Positions 27,395 to 63,905 of a stretch of DNA of 64,000 nucleotides are shown here, in pieces. Origin of the DNA: Microglena sp. YARC (Eukaryota > Chlorophyta > Chlorophyceae > Chlamydomonadales > Chlamydomonadaceae); assembly GCA_022414725.1 (NCBI GenBank), contig CM039463.1:92157841-92221840 (forward strand), given 5' to 3'. The translations under genes were made by a program, and so were the position numbers. Each line of letters begins with the position of its first letter. Within the stretch, counting starts at the first letter, position 1. Below the pieces are notes generated by a model. That model did not search any database. It was not told the DNA's origin and saw only the letters and a program-made list of their open reading frames with translations.

Positions 27395-28035
27395 TGTTAC
27401 ATTTCCTTGTTACATGTTCACCAAGTAGTCTGCCCAAGCTTGCTGTAAAACCATGTAACAATTCAAATCAGGAGCATTAAACTTGCTAGGGCTTAGTACC
27501 GTAGTCAGACCGGTACATGGCTCCAGCCAGCCAAATTGCTGGCTGGAGCCATGTAACCAAGTTCAAGGTCAAGTACATGTTTACAAAGTAGTAAAGTACT
27601 ATGACCAAGCTTGCTGAAAATAAAACCATGTAGCAATTCAAATCAGGAACATTTAACTTGCTAGGGCTTAGTAGCCAAACCGGTACGTGGCTCCAGCCAG
27701 TCAAAGTGCTGGAGCGATGTACAATAAAAACAATTATAGACTGTAATGATGGGATGGGAATCTTGGTCTTCTTGGACCCTTTTTTCTTAAGAGCTAAGAG
27801 TTCTTTTTCCAGCACGCGGGGAATTACATATATGCCCATCTGGTCCATGAGAGAGGTTAGAAAATTCGAACCGGTGTACTGCAAAGTACCATGGTAACAG
27901 TAACTTGGAAAAATCCAACCACCTGGAGTGGTCTCAAGCTGGATCCCTAATCTGGTGTGGCAAAGGGTCGTTTGCCAAACCGTTTGCCAATACTTAAGGC
28001 GCAGTACGCACCCACACATACCCACCCACATTATC
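27395..28035. other. Unassigned region with a duplicated ~170-bp segment
   Basis: 27,395-27,560 and 27,565-27,720 share ATTCAAATCAGGA, ACTTGCTAGGGCTTAGTA and GTGGCTCCAGCCAG. A 181-codon minus-strand frame (28,031-27,486) spans it, but part of the frame is the duplicated repeat and I see no domain. Not called as a gene. Confidence 0.4.
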
Positions 28036-28094
28036 TACCCATCCATCCATCGTGGGTCTTTAGTGGTGCCAATGAACTGCCCTTGTCTACACAA

Positions 28095-28180
28095 TCTCAT
28101 TGGTGGTCTCAAAATGTCATTTGGAGGTCTGAGTAAAAAGAAAGAAAAAACCCTGAGGAGGGCTGAGTGGCTGACCCCCC

Positions 28181-28211
<31 letters not shown>

Positions 28212-28315
28212 ACACACACATACACCTAAATGAGGTGCTCAGAATGACCAGAAAAGTAGCTCAAAACATAGCCATGAATCATGCCAGTATAGCCCCATTC
28301 TCAGAAAAAATAGAT
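28095..28315 (+). repeat. Interspersed repeat family P, copy 2
   Basis: Same order of landmarks as 26,970-27,180, with a C-run of 20 followed by (CA)n. Confidence 0.8.
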
Positions 28316-28428
28316 CGACATAAGTAAAAAAGTGGTGGCCTGGACTACTCCTGAAAGTCCTGATTCATACTTCCAGTTTCGTATGCCCCCACACACACGG
28401 GCCGACCATGAGGGCGCATGAGGGGGCC

Positions 28429-28500
28429 CCGGGCAGCGGGCAGCGGGCAGCGGGCAGCGGGCAGCGGGCAGCGGGCAAGCGGGCAAGCGGGCATCGGGCA
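28429..28500. repeat. GGGCAGC tandem repeat
   Basis: About seven units of GGGCAGC grading into GGGCAAGC and GGGCATC. It lies about 300 bp upstream of the LU-like gene. Confidence 0.9.
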
Positions 28501-28792
28501 TCCTGCTCGGGTTAGGTTACTAACTACGACAATTATTTACGTTGGTAGTTGGTACGGTAGTACGTCGCATCAGCTCCCTCGCTTTGTACGAGGGGGTTCA
28601 TCGTTGCAACGACCTTTCCTAACAAGAGTTTAACACGTCCCGTTTATTAACGCGGCATTGCGCTCAATTCGTTTCTTTTCAACAGCACGTTCCACGCCCT
28701 TGTCCCGAGAGACGCCCTTGTCTCGAGAGTAGCCCTGGAGCACCAATAACGTCCAGTGTGAGAGAAGACACAGAATATTCGAAAGAACAGTA

Positions 28793-29362
28793 ATGAAGAC
28801 TATGATGCAGAAAATGAAGATTAGCAAGGTTTTTCTGCTCGTGGCGCTTCTGGCTGCTACCGCCACCCTGACGCAGGCCTTGGACTGCTTCATGTCCAAT
28901 TTGCAGGAGTGGGAGTCTTGCGGAGAGAATTGCGTCCAATTCAATGAGAAATCATATAACCGCCGCAGTCCTCTTCCGATATGCTTGAAGTGGACCGTGG
29001 ATGGCGGGATCAACGTTACCAATGGTGACACTGACGATACGTACCAGTTGGTTTTGTCTGGGGGAGATGGCATGGCCGCGTACGGTTACAATACCTGTGC
29101 GGAGCTGGTGAATCCCGATGGCACTCCAACTAGCGTCGGCCGCGTGTTAGTGCTTTCAAACTATGGATACGGATATATTGTCGATGCGATCACAGTCACC
29201 AACATGAGCTGCTGCTCTACAAATGGCTGCAATGCACCTCTGACCCTGCGCTTCTCAGGCCCGGGTATCCAGTACTTGCAGGTTTCCAACATGGTGCTGT
29301 CAAACTCCTTCTTCGTCGTGGCTTTGTCTGCTATCTCCTACATCTTCATGATAATGGCATGA
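28793..29362 (+). CDS. Secreted, probably GPI-anchored 8-Cys protein, LU (Ly6/uPAR)-like
   Basis: Single-exon frame of 189 residues. Residues about 10-29 are a signal peptide (KVFLLVALLAATATLTQA). The mature part has eight cysteines at 32, 43, 47, 64, 102, 140, 141 and 146, ending CCSTNGCN. The pattern CC-x4-CN is the C-terminal signature of three-finger LU-domain proteins. Sequons lie at N74 and N137. A terminal hydrophobic tail (SFFVVALSAISYIFMIMA) after small residues (VLSNS) fits a GPI-attachment signal. The protein would sit on the outer face of the plasma membrane or flagellum. The start is ambiguous (Met 1, 4, 5 or 8), without effect on the mature protein. Balanced composition contrasts with the surrounding repeats. 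The family assignment rests on cysteine pattern only. Confidence 0.75.
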   Translation: MKTMMQKMKISKVFLLVALLAATATLTQALDCFMSNLQEWESCGENCVQFNEKSYNRRSPLPICLKWTVDGGINVTNGDTDDTYQLVLSGGDGMAAYGYNTCAELVNPDGTPTSVGRVLVLSNYGYGYIVDAITVTNMSCCSTNGCNAPLTLRFSGPGIQYLQVSNMVLSNSFFVVALSAISYIFMIMA

Positions 29363-30150
29363 TCACAGCATCTAAACCTCCTCCTTGTCGGAGATACGTG
29401 TGCTGGAATGGTGTTGCTGTCTCGGATTGTGCTTGCTACCGTCGGGGCCAAGGATACGTATGCTAGAAAAGTCTTCCTGTCTTAGACTGTGTGGCTGCAT
29501 ACAATGATTGACGTCAATCAATCAGAGATGCATTCAAACAATTGTCAGCTCATGCCTGGGCCACCATGTCCTGCTTTCAGAAGTCCAATGCTGACCTGGC
29601 AATAGCTAGGGCTGACATCGCCAGTTGCTGGAGCTGTCTTAGGAGGGTTAGTGCTCCTGCAGACTGTTTACAACTTACACCTCAAGGCTGGCTTGGAAGC
29701 CCATGCCTCAACCCACAAGGAAATGGAGCCAACAGCAGTGCTACCTACTACTGTTTCTTTTTGGGGCTACGCATGGCGGCTTCCCCTCAGCTCCATTGAC
29801 CAGCGACTGAGTCAAGCCCACAGATGCCACCAGAAAAGGAAATCTGGTTGTGCCAGCTTCAAGGTGCTCTCAGTTGCATCAGATATTGCTGACTAGCCAG
29901 TCAGGGGGGCTGCTTGAAGCTGAAAATAAAAGCTATGCTCACGCCCCTACGGACTTAGTTGGGGTGGCTGCAACCACACAAGGGTGAAGGGTCCACTGCC
30001 TGCTCTTGGCCATCAGCATTTCAAATCGCCCAAGGGCCCACTGTTGCCTCTGCCGCTTGGCCAACTGCAGCTGAATCTATCCATACCTCCTATCCTCCAC
30101 CTAGCGCGTCTATCCCCCAGGGGTCATTTGCGAATTCTGCTATTGCTGTG
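29363..30150. other. 3' flank of the LU-like gene; no further gene
   Basis: GATACGTGTGCTGGAA / GATACGTATGCTAGAA is a local duplication (about 29,393-29,470). One arm of fold-back family F lies at about 29,850-29,938. Frames here have no support. Confidence 0.45.
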
Positions 30151-30780
30151 AACGTCAAGCCCCCGCTGCCTCCAATGTTGATGCAGCAACCACCCAAGGC
30201 TCCACTGCTGCTTCAGCCTCTGCTGGTTCTGTCTACACCTCCTATCCTACAGCTAGCCCATCTGCCCCCCAGGGAACTCTTCCGAATCCTGCATTCATGA
30301 GTGAACCTCAATCCCCTGCTGCCTCCAGTGTTGATGCAGCAACCATCCAAGGTCCTACTGCTGCTTCTGCCTTTACTGGTTCTGTCTACGCCTCCTATCC
30401 TACAGCTAGCGCTACTGAGCATACATCTCCTGTAGCTCAGGTCGGGAAGAGACCCTGGGTCTGTCTACACCTCCCATCCTACATCTAGCACACCTGAGCA
30501 TGCGTCTCCTCCAGTTAGTGCACCTGAGCTCGCGCCTCCTGTAGCTCAGGTCGAAAGGGACCCTGGATTTGTATACACCTCCATTCATACATTTAGCACA
30601 CCTGAGCATGCGTCTCCTACAGCTAGTGCACCTGAGCATGCGTCTCCTACAGCTAGTGCACCTGGGCATGCGTCTCCTACAGCTAGTGCACCTGAGCTCG
30701 TGTCTCGTGTAGCTCAGGTCGTCAGGGGCCCTAGGTCTGTCTACACCCATCCTGCAGCTAGTGCGCCTGTGTATATGGTA
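30150..30780. repeat. ~30-bp minisatellite (CATGCGTCTCCTACAGCTAG)
   Basis: Diverged tandem units containing CACCTGAGCATGCGTCTCCT and ACAGCTAGTG, grading from longer ancestral blocks (TGTTGATGCAGCAACC). The open frames on both strands are repeat translations. Confidence 0.75.
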
Positions 30781-31615
30781 TGGTTATACGTATGCATGGT
30801 TCTCATAGCTCAGGTTGCTTGATACCAGGCTGTGCAGACTGCCATGCAGCTGGTGAATTGCACCTGTGCAGCCGTCTCATGAATGACCATATGGTTCTCA
30901 TAGCTCACATTGCTTGGGACAAGGCTGTGCAGACTGAAAACCACATAGCTGCTTTAGAGCGCACCTGTGCAGCAGTATCTTATATAACTGTATGATTCTC
31001 AATTTCTCATAGCTCAGGTTGCTTGAGACAAGAATGTACTGAATGTAATGCACATAGCTGGTGAAGAGCGAACCTGCGCAGCCGTCTCCTTTATGACTAT
31101 ATGTATCTCATAGCTCAGGTTGATTGAGTCCAGGCTGTGCAGAATGAAATGCACATAGCTGGTGAAGAGCGAACCTGCGCAGCTGTCTCCTTTATGACTA
31201 TATGCATCTCATAGCTCAGGTTGATTGAGACAAGAACGTACAGAAAGTAATGCACATAGCTGGTGTAGAGCACACCAGCGCAGCCGTCTCCTTTATGACT
31301 ATATGCATCTCATAGCTCAGGTTGATTGAGTCCAGGCTGTGCAGAATGAAATGCACATAGCTGGTGAAGAGCGCACCAGCGCAGCTGTCTCCTTTATGAC
31401 CATATGGTTCTTGTAGCTCAGGTTGATTGAGACCAGTCTGTGCAGACTGCCATGCACTTAGCTGGTGAAGAGCGAACTTGGGCAGCTGTTTCTCATGTGA
31501 TCATATGGTTCTCAAAGCTCAGGTTAATTAAGACCAGGCTGTACAGAATGAAATGCACATAGCTGGTTTAGAGCGCACCTGTGCAGCCATCTCCTATTTG
31601 ACTACATTTTATTTA
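30781..31615. repeat. ~110-bp tandem repeat
   Basis: About seven units with CTCATAGCTCAGGTTGATTG, CAGGCTGTGCAGA, TGCACATAGCTGGT and CAGCCGTCTCCTTTATGAC. No coding frame persists across units. Confidence 0.85.
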
Positions 31616-31756
31616 CCTTGAACTTGGTTACATACTTTCAGCCTGCAATTAAGTTATACAACTATATGGCTATTTGACTTTGTGACTATATGGCTTATAA
31701 GAGTCTTATAGCTTGGTTTGATTGTGACCGGGCTGTGCAGAATGACATGCAGACAG

Positions 31757-31931
31757 CAGGGTACTTCCAAGCGCGCGCTTTGCGTGCTAGCGCGCTGCCT
31801 TTTTGAGCCCCACTGCGCGGATCGCGCAGTTTTTTGCACCCCCCTGTGGGCGCAGCAAGCAATTGTGCTCTAGTTTTTTTTCTTGCAAGTGCGCTAAAGC
31901 GCTGGCCAATTTGGTCAATGGATGTACCCTG
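31757..31931 (+). mobile_element. hAT-type MITE family H, copy B
   Basis: Element CAGGGTACTTCC..GGATGTACCCTG is flanked by exact 8-bp duplications GCAGACAG (31,749-31,756 and 31,932-31,939). The interior contains TTTTTTGCACCCCCCTGTGG and GCGCTAAAGCGC palindromes. Confidence 0.9.
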
Positions 31932-32149
31932 GCAGACAGCTGTTGTAGAGCGGCACTGTTTCTTTTTTTAGTTATATGTAGCAGCTTCTTGGCAGCTCCC
32001 TTATCCTTTCCTTGGGCCAAACCTGGAGCTAGCTAGTGCGTCCGAAAGCTGTCATGACAGGCATTCCAACGCAGCTGAAAGCTTTGGTCTTGAATGAGTG
32101 GCTGGCTCATGGAGTTGGCTGGAAGCTACCATGCGTAGCCCAAACAATT

Positions 32150-32360
32150 CCTATGCAGCGTCGCAAGCAATGCGGAGAATTGGGGGAGTGTGTTGGCAAC
32201 GGAACGAAAGGTGGCGACAGAAATGGAGCTGACCGAAGCCAGTTATTTATGAGACAGTTGGCTGACGTGTCAGCCTTCAATTTATCGGTCGGACAAACAG
32301 ACAACGGGGTAACCCTGGGGGCTCCCGTCCCCCAGAAGGGGGGGCTCCGCCAAAAAGAAA
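32150..32360 (+). repeat. Interspersed repeat family R1, copy 4
   Basis: Near-complete copy: GCGTCGCAAGC, GTGTGTTGGCAACGGAACGA, GAGACAGTTGGCTGACGTG and the G-rich terminal hairpin. Confidence 0.8.
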
Positions 32361-32509
32361 GAGTATAGAGCAGAGCCCTCCTCCTATGGAAAAGGTCGCT
32401 ACTGCTCAGATACCATCTAGGTCACTTTGGGGAGGGAATGAGGGTATTAAAGGGAAAGCGAGGATTGAAGGGAAAGAGGGGATTATAAGGGAAAGAGGGG
32501 ATTCCTCAG

Positions 32510-32935
32510 TAGAGATTGTGTTGGATTGTAACATGTTTTCCAGGCAACTCTGGGCTGCTCACCATCTTCCAATGCCAAGTCCCCCCGTGCAATACCCACG
32601 TAAACCAGGGAGCCAACTTTGTGGATTAGAAGGGAACATGGGATTCTTCATTAGAGATTGTATTGGATTGTAACATGTTTTTCAGCCTACTCTGGGCTGC
32701 TTACCATCTTCCAATGCCAAGTCCCCCCGTGCGATACCCACGTTATCCAGGGAGCCAACTATGTGGATTAGAAAGGAATGAGGGGGTTCCTCAGTAGAGA
32801 TTGTGATGGATTGTAACATGGTTTTTCAGCCAACTCCGGGCTGCTCACCATCTTCCAAAGCCAAGTCCCCCGTGCGATACCCACGTAAACCAGGGAGCCA
32901 ACTATGTGGATTATAAGGGAATAAGGGGATACCTA
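32510..32935. repeat. Three ~150-bp tandem copies of repeat family G
   Basis: Units contain GGATTGTAACATG, CTGGGCTGCTCACCATCTTC and AAGTCCCCCCGTGC. Further copies: 33,225-33,325 (+), 35,160-35,270 (-) and 35,870-35,955 (-). Confidence 0.8.
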
Positions 32936-33146
32936 TGTAGCATAGCTTTTCTTTTCACCTACAAGCAGCAGCTTCTAGACTGCTCCCTTGGCTTGCTGCC
33001 CAGCCAAACCTAAATCAAGCTAGTGTACCTTGAAGCTGGCATAATCAGCTGTCTGGGACTTTACAATCTTGGGGGTTAGCCCAATTGCTAGCTCAGGGAG
33101 CTTCCTAGAAGCTGCTGCTCGTAGCCAAAAAGAAGTGTAATGCTCT
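32936..33146. mobile_element. Fold-back MITE family F, copy
   Basis: The arms CATAGCTTTTCTTTTCACC..CAGCAGCTTCTAGA and CTAGAAGCTGCTGCTCGTAG..AAAAAGAAG are inverted copies; internal sequence GTGTACCTTGAAGCTGGCAT is shared with the copies at 2.5 and 36.2 kb. Confidence 0.75.
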
Positions 33147-33339
33147 GTAGATGCGGGAGTGCAACAAAGCAGAAGCCTGTTAAGAATTAACTCATTTTAT
33201 TTGGTGGAAAGGGCGGGGCCTAGAATTTGAACTTGAATTGTTGCATGCTTCTTCAGCCAACTCTGGGCTGCTCACCGTCTGCCAATTCCAAGTCCCCCTG
33301 TGCAATACCCTGTGGAACCAGGGAGCACACTTACTGAGC

Positions 33340-33500
33340 GGGATTAGACAGTTTAAAAACTTGTACAGGTCCAGGTCCTAGATTGGACAGTTTAAAAACT
33401 TGACCAGGTCCAGGTCCTGGATTAGACAGTTTAAAAACTTATTCAGGTCCTGGTCCTGAATTAGACAGTTTAAAAACTTGTCCAGGTCTAAGTCCAGACA
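33340..33500. repeat. ~42-bp tandem repeat
   Basis: Four units of TTAGACAGTTTAAAAACTTG plus CCAGGTCCAGGTCC. Confidence 0.85.
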
Positions 33501-33604
33501 GGGGCTACGTCACCTGCTTACGCACAAGCATCCCCGCCTAGGATGGTCCTTGATTGTATTGCGCCGCTCTTAACCAGGAAACAATACCAAATTAACAAGT
33601 TCTA

Positions 33605-35040
33605 AGCAGAGTTGCAAGCGACGCGGAAAATTGGCGGAGTGTGTTGGCAACGGAACGACAGGTGGCAACGATGGAGCTGACCGAAGCCAGTTAGTTATGA
33701 GACAGTTGGATGACGTGTCAGGCTTCAATTTTCCTAACCAGAAACCGATACCAAATTGAACATTCATACGCCTTGCCACGGGGCTCGAGTTTGAAGGAAC
33801 CTTTCTGTTGGCTTGCACTGGGGAATGGTTACTATGATGGGGTGTTTGTTTCGCAGACCGCTACTGTGCTCGAGCTCGGATCCCCGCGCCACAGCAGAGG
33901 GAAAATCTCAACCTTGTCCAAGGCGGCAGGTCTGAAATTTGGGAACCTGGCAAGGGCTCGAACCACAGACATGTCAGGATGATGGATTCTGACCGATAAC
34001 AAATACAATGAAGATATGTTTGCATCTAGGTGTTAAACCTTCAGATCTGGGTATGTCTTTAAATGTCCACATGTCCAACGCGTGATTTTATTAATATGCA
34101 CTCGGGAGTATGGTGCATTGGTGTGTGTATCGTACCTCGCACGTTTACTCCACCTCCAGGCATGAGTAGCATTATCTATGATGTACAATTGACCTTGAAC
34201 TTGGTTACATAGCTTCAGCCAGCAATTTGGCTGCTCGCCGTTTTCGGCAGTAAAACAACCTTCCCCGGGGAAAATACATCGAAGCAGGTCTGTTTTCGAC
34301 GCTGCTTCTTGCATCACATATGCAGATAAGGAGGGTCTGTTGCATCGCAGATGCAGATTTTGACGCCGGTTGCCGGTGGTACCAAGTTCAAGTTAAAAAA
34401 CACGGCAAGCAGCCTAAGTGCAGGCTGAAGCTATGTAACCAAGTTCAAGAAACCGGTTGCGTGACATTATGTTACAGTCCAGGGGGTTGCCAATTAGGCT
34501 AGATGGACTTGCCCAAACTCAACACATCAAGACAATTCTAGACTATCCAGAGGGGCTATCAGTAAGCACATTAAGATCTGATCACCAACAAATCTTACTA
34601 CAAGAGCCCATGTACTGCACGACAGTCGCGAAATAAGAGTCATGAATACCCTAGGTTTTTATAGGCTACCAACCAGTTTGTAATCAACTGTGGCCATCCA
34701 TCTAACAACATAAAAATTCTGTCGAAACATTTGTCTGCGCATTTCGAGTACCAGGACATTCCATCAATATCATACCATGGTCATAAATTCCATATAGGGT
34801 GTATACTTAGATCTCAACAAATAAATAGGACGCCTTAGCACGAGGCGTGAGGAACTGAGGATGAGGGGGCCAGACCGTTCGCCTGCATTGGGGCTCATAT
34901 CTTCATACCCTTATCCTTCGTACGCGAACTCATATTTCCCCTTTGAATTCCCATCCCAAGATACGCTCATCAAGACAGCGGGTCGCAAACTCTCAACTAG
35001 CGGCGGAGAAAACACAAGTTTTTTATACTTTAAAAGTTGT
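33605..35040. other. Repeat fragments; no gene supported
   Basis: R1 fragment at 33,605-33,735; AACTTGGTTACATAGCTTCAG repeat at 34,195-34,250 with an inverted part at 34,415-34,450 (also at 41,690-41,745 and near 27,540). The remaining sequence has only short frames. Confidence 0.45.
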
Positions 35041-35130
35041 GATAACGCCAGGTGGGGCGTCGAATAATAAGAGTCCTGTCTCGCGGCGGTAGAGAACGTT
35101 TCTTTACTTCTAGAGTTGGGCAAGTCGACC
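35038..35130 (-). mobile_element. tRNA-derived SINE, tail fragment
   Basis: Contains TGATAACGCCAGGTGGGGCG and a degraded body, like the 12,766 copy without its head. Confidence 0.65.
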
Positions 35131-35688
35131 TAGACAAGTCTTTAATCTGTTAAAGCCACTTAGTATGCCCCCCAGTTTCCGTGGGTAACTCACGGGGGGA
35201 CTTGGAATTGGAAGATGTTGAACAGCCCAGAATTGGCTGAAAAACATGTAACAATCCAATTCAATCCTTCCTAAGTTAAAACGGGCCACTTGAAAACAAA
35301 ACCCGCAACCCATTGTATTTTGGGTCTGGGTGTAGGGGTGTAGTGGGACGTTGGGGTACAGGGGTGTAGTGAAATAAAAAGGGGTAGTGGGTCGTAGGGG
35401 TGTAGTGGAATACAAACATTTTCTAGCTATGGCTCTAGCTATGGATCGTGAAACATCAAAATACTGCACAAACGCATTCGGTAACAAATCAATCACCAGG
35501 GCACACTATGGCCCATGGAGGCTAGCTAACTAGAGATCTAGGGTGCCTTGTAGCTTGTAGCCGAAGCTGCTGCCAGCTTGTAGCCGGAACTGACAGCTTG
35601 TAGCCGAAGATGCCAGCTTGTAACTGAAATGTGTGGAGGGACTGTTGGGGATCCCACCAGCATGAGGTGTGAGCAGGGGATATACATA

Positions 35689-35826
35689 GGGAACTGCATA
35701 TCATATGATCTTGACCCAAGGCGAGTATGATATCATACATATTGCATCATCTGATATTGTATATAAATGGTGACTTTGGCATAGCCGGACTGCCGTCATC
35801 ATATGATATCATATTGCCGTTCCCTA
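35689..35826. mobile_element. Palindromic MITE family T, copy 3
   Basis: Ends TAGGGAACTGCATATCATAT and ATATTGCCGTTCCCTA are inverted; the flanks GATATACA and CATATACA match at 7 of 8 positions, consistent with a hAT-type 8-bp duplication. Confidence 0.8.
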
Positions 35827-35959
35827 CATATACATGGTCTCAACATCCCAGTCATGGGGGCAAATCCGCTTTGTGTACTCCCTGAATTCCGTGGGTATCG
35901 CACAGAGGGACTTGGTAGTTGGAAGACTATGAACAGCCCAGAGTAAGCTGAACAGAACC

Positions 35960-36175
35960 TAGACGCGTCGCAAGCGCCGCGGGAAATTAGCGGAGAGTGT
36001 TGGCTATCGGAGCGACAGATGGCACCGGAATCGAGTGCAGCGGACCAAGCCAGGGTTTACGACAAGGCCAGGGGCCAGTTTGGGCCAGGGTCTCTTAATG
36101 GCAAACAGTCTGACAGACAACGGGGTGTACCTGGGGGCGGGAGCCCCCCCCCAGGAGGGGGGGGGCTCGCCAAAA
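35960..36175 (+). repeat. Interspersed repeat family R1, diverged copy
   Basis: GTCGCAAGCGCCGCGG.. to GGGGGGGGGCTCGCC, with lower similarity in the middle. Confidence 0.65.
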
Positions 36176-36212
36176 ACCCATGTGACAACCAATTCAATCC
36201 AGCATGCGGAGG

Positions 36213-36415
36213 TGTGCAGCTTTTCTTATCAGCTACGAGCAGCAGCTTCTAGGCAGCTCCTCTGACTGGCTATTCTGCAATACCTATCGCAACCTGGTAC
36301 ACCTTCGAGCTGACACAAGCAGCTGTATTGAACTGCTGACACATTTGGATGCAGTGCGGATGGCTGGCTGAGGGAGCTGCCTAGAAGCTGCTAACAAAGC
36401 TGACAAGAAAAGCCC
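36213..36415. mobile_element. Fold-back MITE family F, copy
   Basis: GCTTTTCTTATCAGCTACGA..CTTCTAGGCAGCTCC at left is inverted at right (GGGAGCTGCCTAGAAGCTGC..GACAAGAAAAGC). Confidence 0.8.
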
Positions 36416-36419
36416 TGCC

Positions 36420-36890
36420 GGTGTGTGCAAGATGCGCCTGCTCCCTGTTTAGGCTAGGTAGTGGTAAAGCTGCGTGCAAGGGAGAGTGTGGCATGTGAGG
36501 GGTTGGGGGTATGGTTGCTCGGGGGGTTTGTGTGTTTGCATGTGTGTGCGTGTGTGTGTGTGTGTGTGCAAGATGCCCCTGTTCCCTGTCTAGGCTAGGT
36601 AGCTGTAAATCTGCATGCAAGGAAGAGTGTGGCAAGTGAGGGGTTGGGGGTATGGTTGTTCGGGGGGTTGGGTGTTTTGCATGTGTGTGTGTGTGTGTGT
36701 GTGTGTGCAAGATGCGCCTGCCCCCTATCTAGGCAAGGGAGAGTGCTGCATGTGAGGGTGCAGTGGAGTGGGATGTGGAGTGGGTTTTGGTGGTGTGGTG
36801 TGGAGTGGGATTTGGAGTGGTGTGGGGTGCAGTGGGTTTCGGTGGAGTGGGGTGGGGTGGGGTGCAGTGCCGTGAATGGGGTGGAGTTCT
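36420..36890. repeat. ~140-bp tandem repeat with (TG)n, then GTGGGGTG-type repeat
   Basis: Two full units and one partial (from 36,427, 36,568 and 36,707) with CAAGATGCGCCTGC, GGCTAGGTAG and an expanded TG tract; 36,760-36,890 is GTGG-rich. Confidence 0.75.
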
Positions 36891-36984
36891 AGTAAGACCG
36901 ATACATCGCGTAAATCCGATTCTAAATGTTTTGAGCCGTTTATGGCTATGGTAAGCTCAGGTGTGGAATTTTTTATAACTGAAA

Positions 36985-37322
36985 CAGGACTTGCATTGGG
37001 TTCTAAAACATCCCGTGCCACGTACTCTCAGTGTGTGTGAGTTATTTATTTACTTATTTACCAGAACTTACGCTGGGGTGCGAAGCATCCCATGCCACAT
37101 ACCCGCGGTGCGTGTGTGCGTATGTGTGTTATTTATTTATTGTCCAGAACTTTCGTTGGTGTCTGAAGCATCCCGTGCCACGTACCCGCGGTGTGTGTGT
37201 GTGCGTATGTGTGTTATTTATTTATATACTAGAACTTACGTTGGTGTCTGAAGCATCCCGTGCCACGTACCCGCGGTGTGTGTGTGCGTATGTGTGTTAT
37301 TTATTTATATACCAGAACTTAC
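36985..37322 (-). repeat. Donor-side junction array of CUL4 exon 12
   Basis: Four extra copies (at about 36,985, 37,062, 37,145 and 37,230; period ~85 bp) of the exon end encoding [10 protein letters not shown] plus donor AAC|GTAAGT and intron (CACACA, AATAAATAAC). Later copies are degraded (for example YVARDVLEPN). Confidence 0.9.
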
Positions 37323-62596
<25,274 letters not shown>

Positions 62597-62609
62597 CTGC
62601 GGGGGCAGA

Positions 62610-63160
62610 AGGTGGGTTGGGTTGGGTTGAGTTGGGTTTGGTTTGGTTTGAGGTTTGGTTTGGGATGATTGGGTTGATTTGGATGAGTCAGGGTGGAATG
62701 AGGTGAGTTCAGCTGGGGGTGGATGTGTAGCTGAGGATCTGGGCACTGATGTGGGTGTTGCACTCCTGCGGGGGCAGAAGGTGGGTTGGGTTGGGTTGAG
62801 TTGGGTTAGGTTGGGTTTGGGTTGGGTTGGCTTTGGTTTGGGAAAGGTTTGGTTTGGATTTGGTTTGGTTTGGTGTGGGTTTGGTTTGGGTTTGGTTTGG
62901 TTTGATTGATTTGGGTTTGGTTTGATTGGTTTGGGTTGGATGAGTCGGGGTGGAATGAGCTGAGCCCAGCTGGGGTGGGGGTGGAGCTGAGTGGGGGTAT
63001 CGCACTTCTGTAGGGGAAGGTGGTTTGCTTAGGTTTGGGTTTGGTTGAGTGGGATGTGTTAGGGTAGAATGAGTTGAGTTTGGGTGGGTTTGGGAGGGTG
63101 CGTAGCTCAGGATCTGGGCGCTGATGTGGGCGTCGCACTCCTGCGGGGGAAGGTGGGGTG
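62610..63160 (-). repeat. Acceptor-side junction array of CUL4 exon 1
   Basis: Three extra copies of acceptor plus ECNTHISAQILS at about 62,722-62,780, 62,960-63,010 and 63,095-63,150, separated by TTGGGTTGGGTTTGG tracts. Confidence 0.92.
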
Positions 63161-63905
63161 GTTTGGGTTTGGTTTGGTTTGATTGGGTTGGGTTGGATGA
63201 GTTAGGGTGGAATGCGGTGAGTCCATGTGATGCATCGCATTTGGTTTGATTGGGTTGGGTTGGGTTTGATTGGGTTGGGTTTGATTGGGTTGGGTTTGAT
63301 TGGGTTGGGTTGGGTTGAGTTTGATTGGGTTGGGTTTGATTGGGTTGGGTTGGGTTGATTGGGTTGGGTTGGGTTTGATTGGGTTGGGTTTGATTGGGTT
63401 GGGTTGATTGGGTTGGGTTGGGTTTGATTGGGTTGGGTTGGTTTGATTGGGTTGGGTTGGGTTTGATTGGGTTGGGTTGGTTTGATTGGTTGGGTTGGGT
63501 TTGATTGGGTTGGGTTTGATTGGGTTGGGTTGGGTTTGATTGGGTTGGGTTGGGTTTGATTGGGTTGGGTTGGGTTTGATTGGGTTGGGTTGGGTTTGAT
63601 TGGGTTGGGTTGGGTTTGATTGGGTTGGGTTGGGTTTGATTGGGTTGGGTTGGGTTTGATTGGGTTGGGTTGGGTTGATTGGGTTGGGTTGGGTTGGGTT
63701 GGGTTGGGTTGGGTTGATTGGGTTGGGTTGGGTTGGGTTGGGTTGGGTTGGGTTGGGTTGGGTTGGGTTGGGTTTGATTGGGTTGGGTTGGGGTTGGGTT
63801 GGGTTGGGTTGGGTTGGGTTGGGGTTGGGTTGGGTTGGGTTGGGTTGGGTTGGGTTGGTTGGGTTGGGTTGGGTTGGGTTGGTTTTGATTGGGTTGGGTT
63901 GGGAC
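63160..63905. repeat. TTGGGTTGGGTTTGATTGGG satellite
   Basis: Variable 5-25-bp units of TTGGG and TTGATTGGG. NPTQPNPIKP and VGLGWVGLGW frames are repeat translations. It belongs to the next upstream CUL4 intron. Confidence 0.95.

Noticed and set aside
27486..28031. 181-codon minus-strand frame
   Set aside because: Part is a local ~170-bp duplication; no domain, no splice context.
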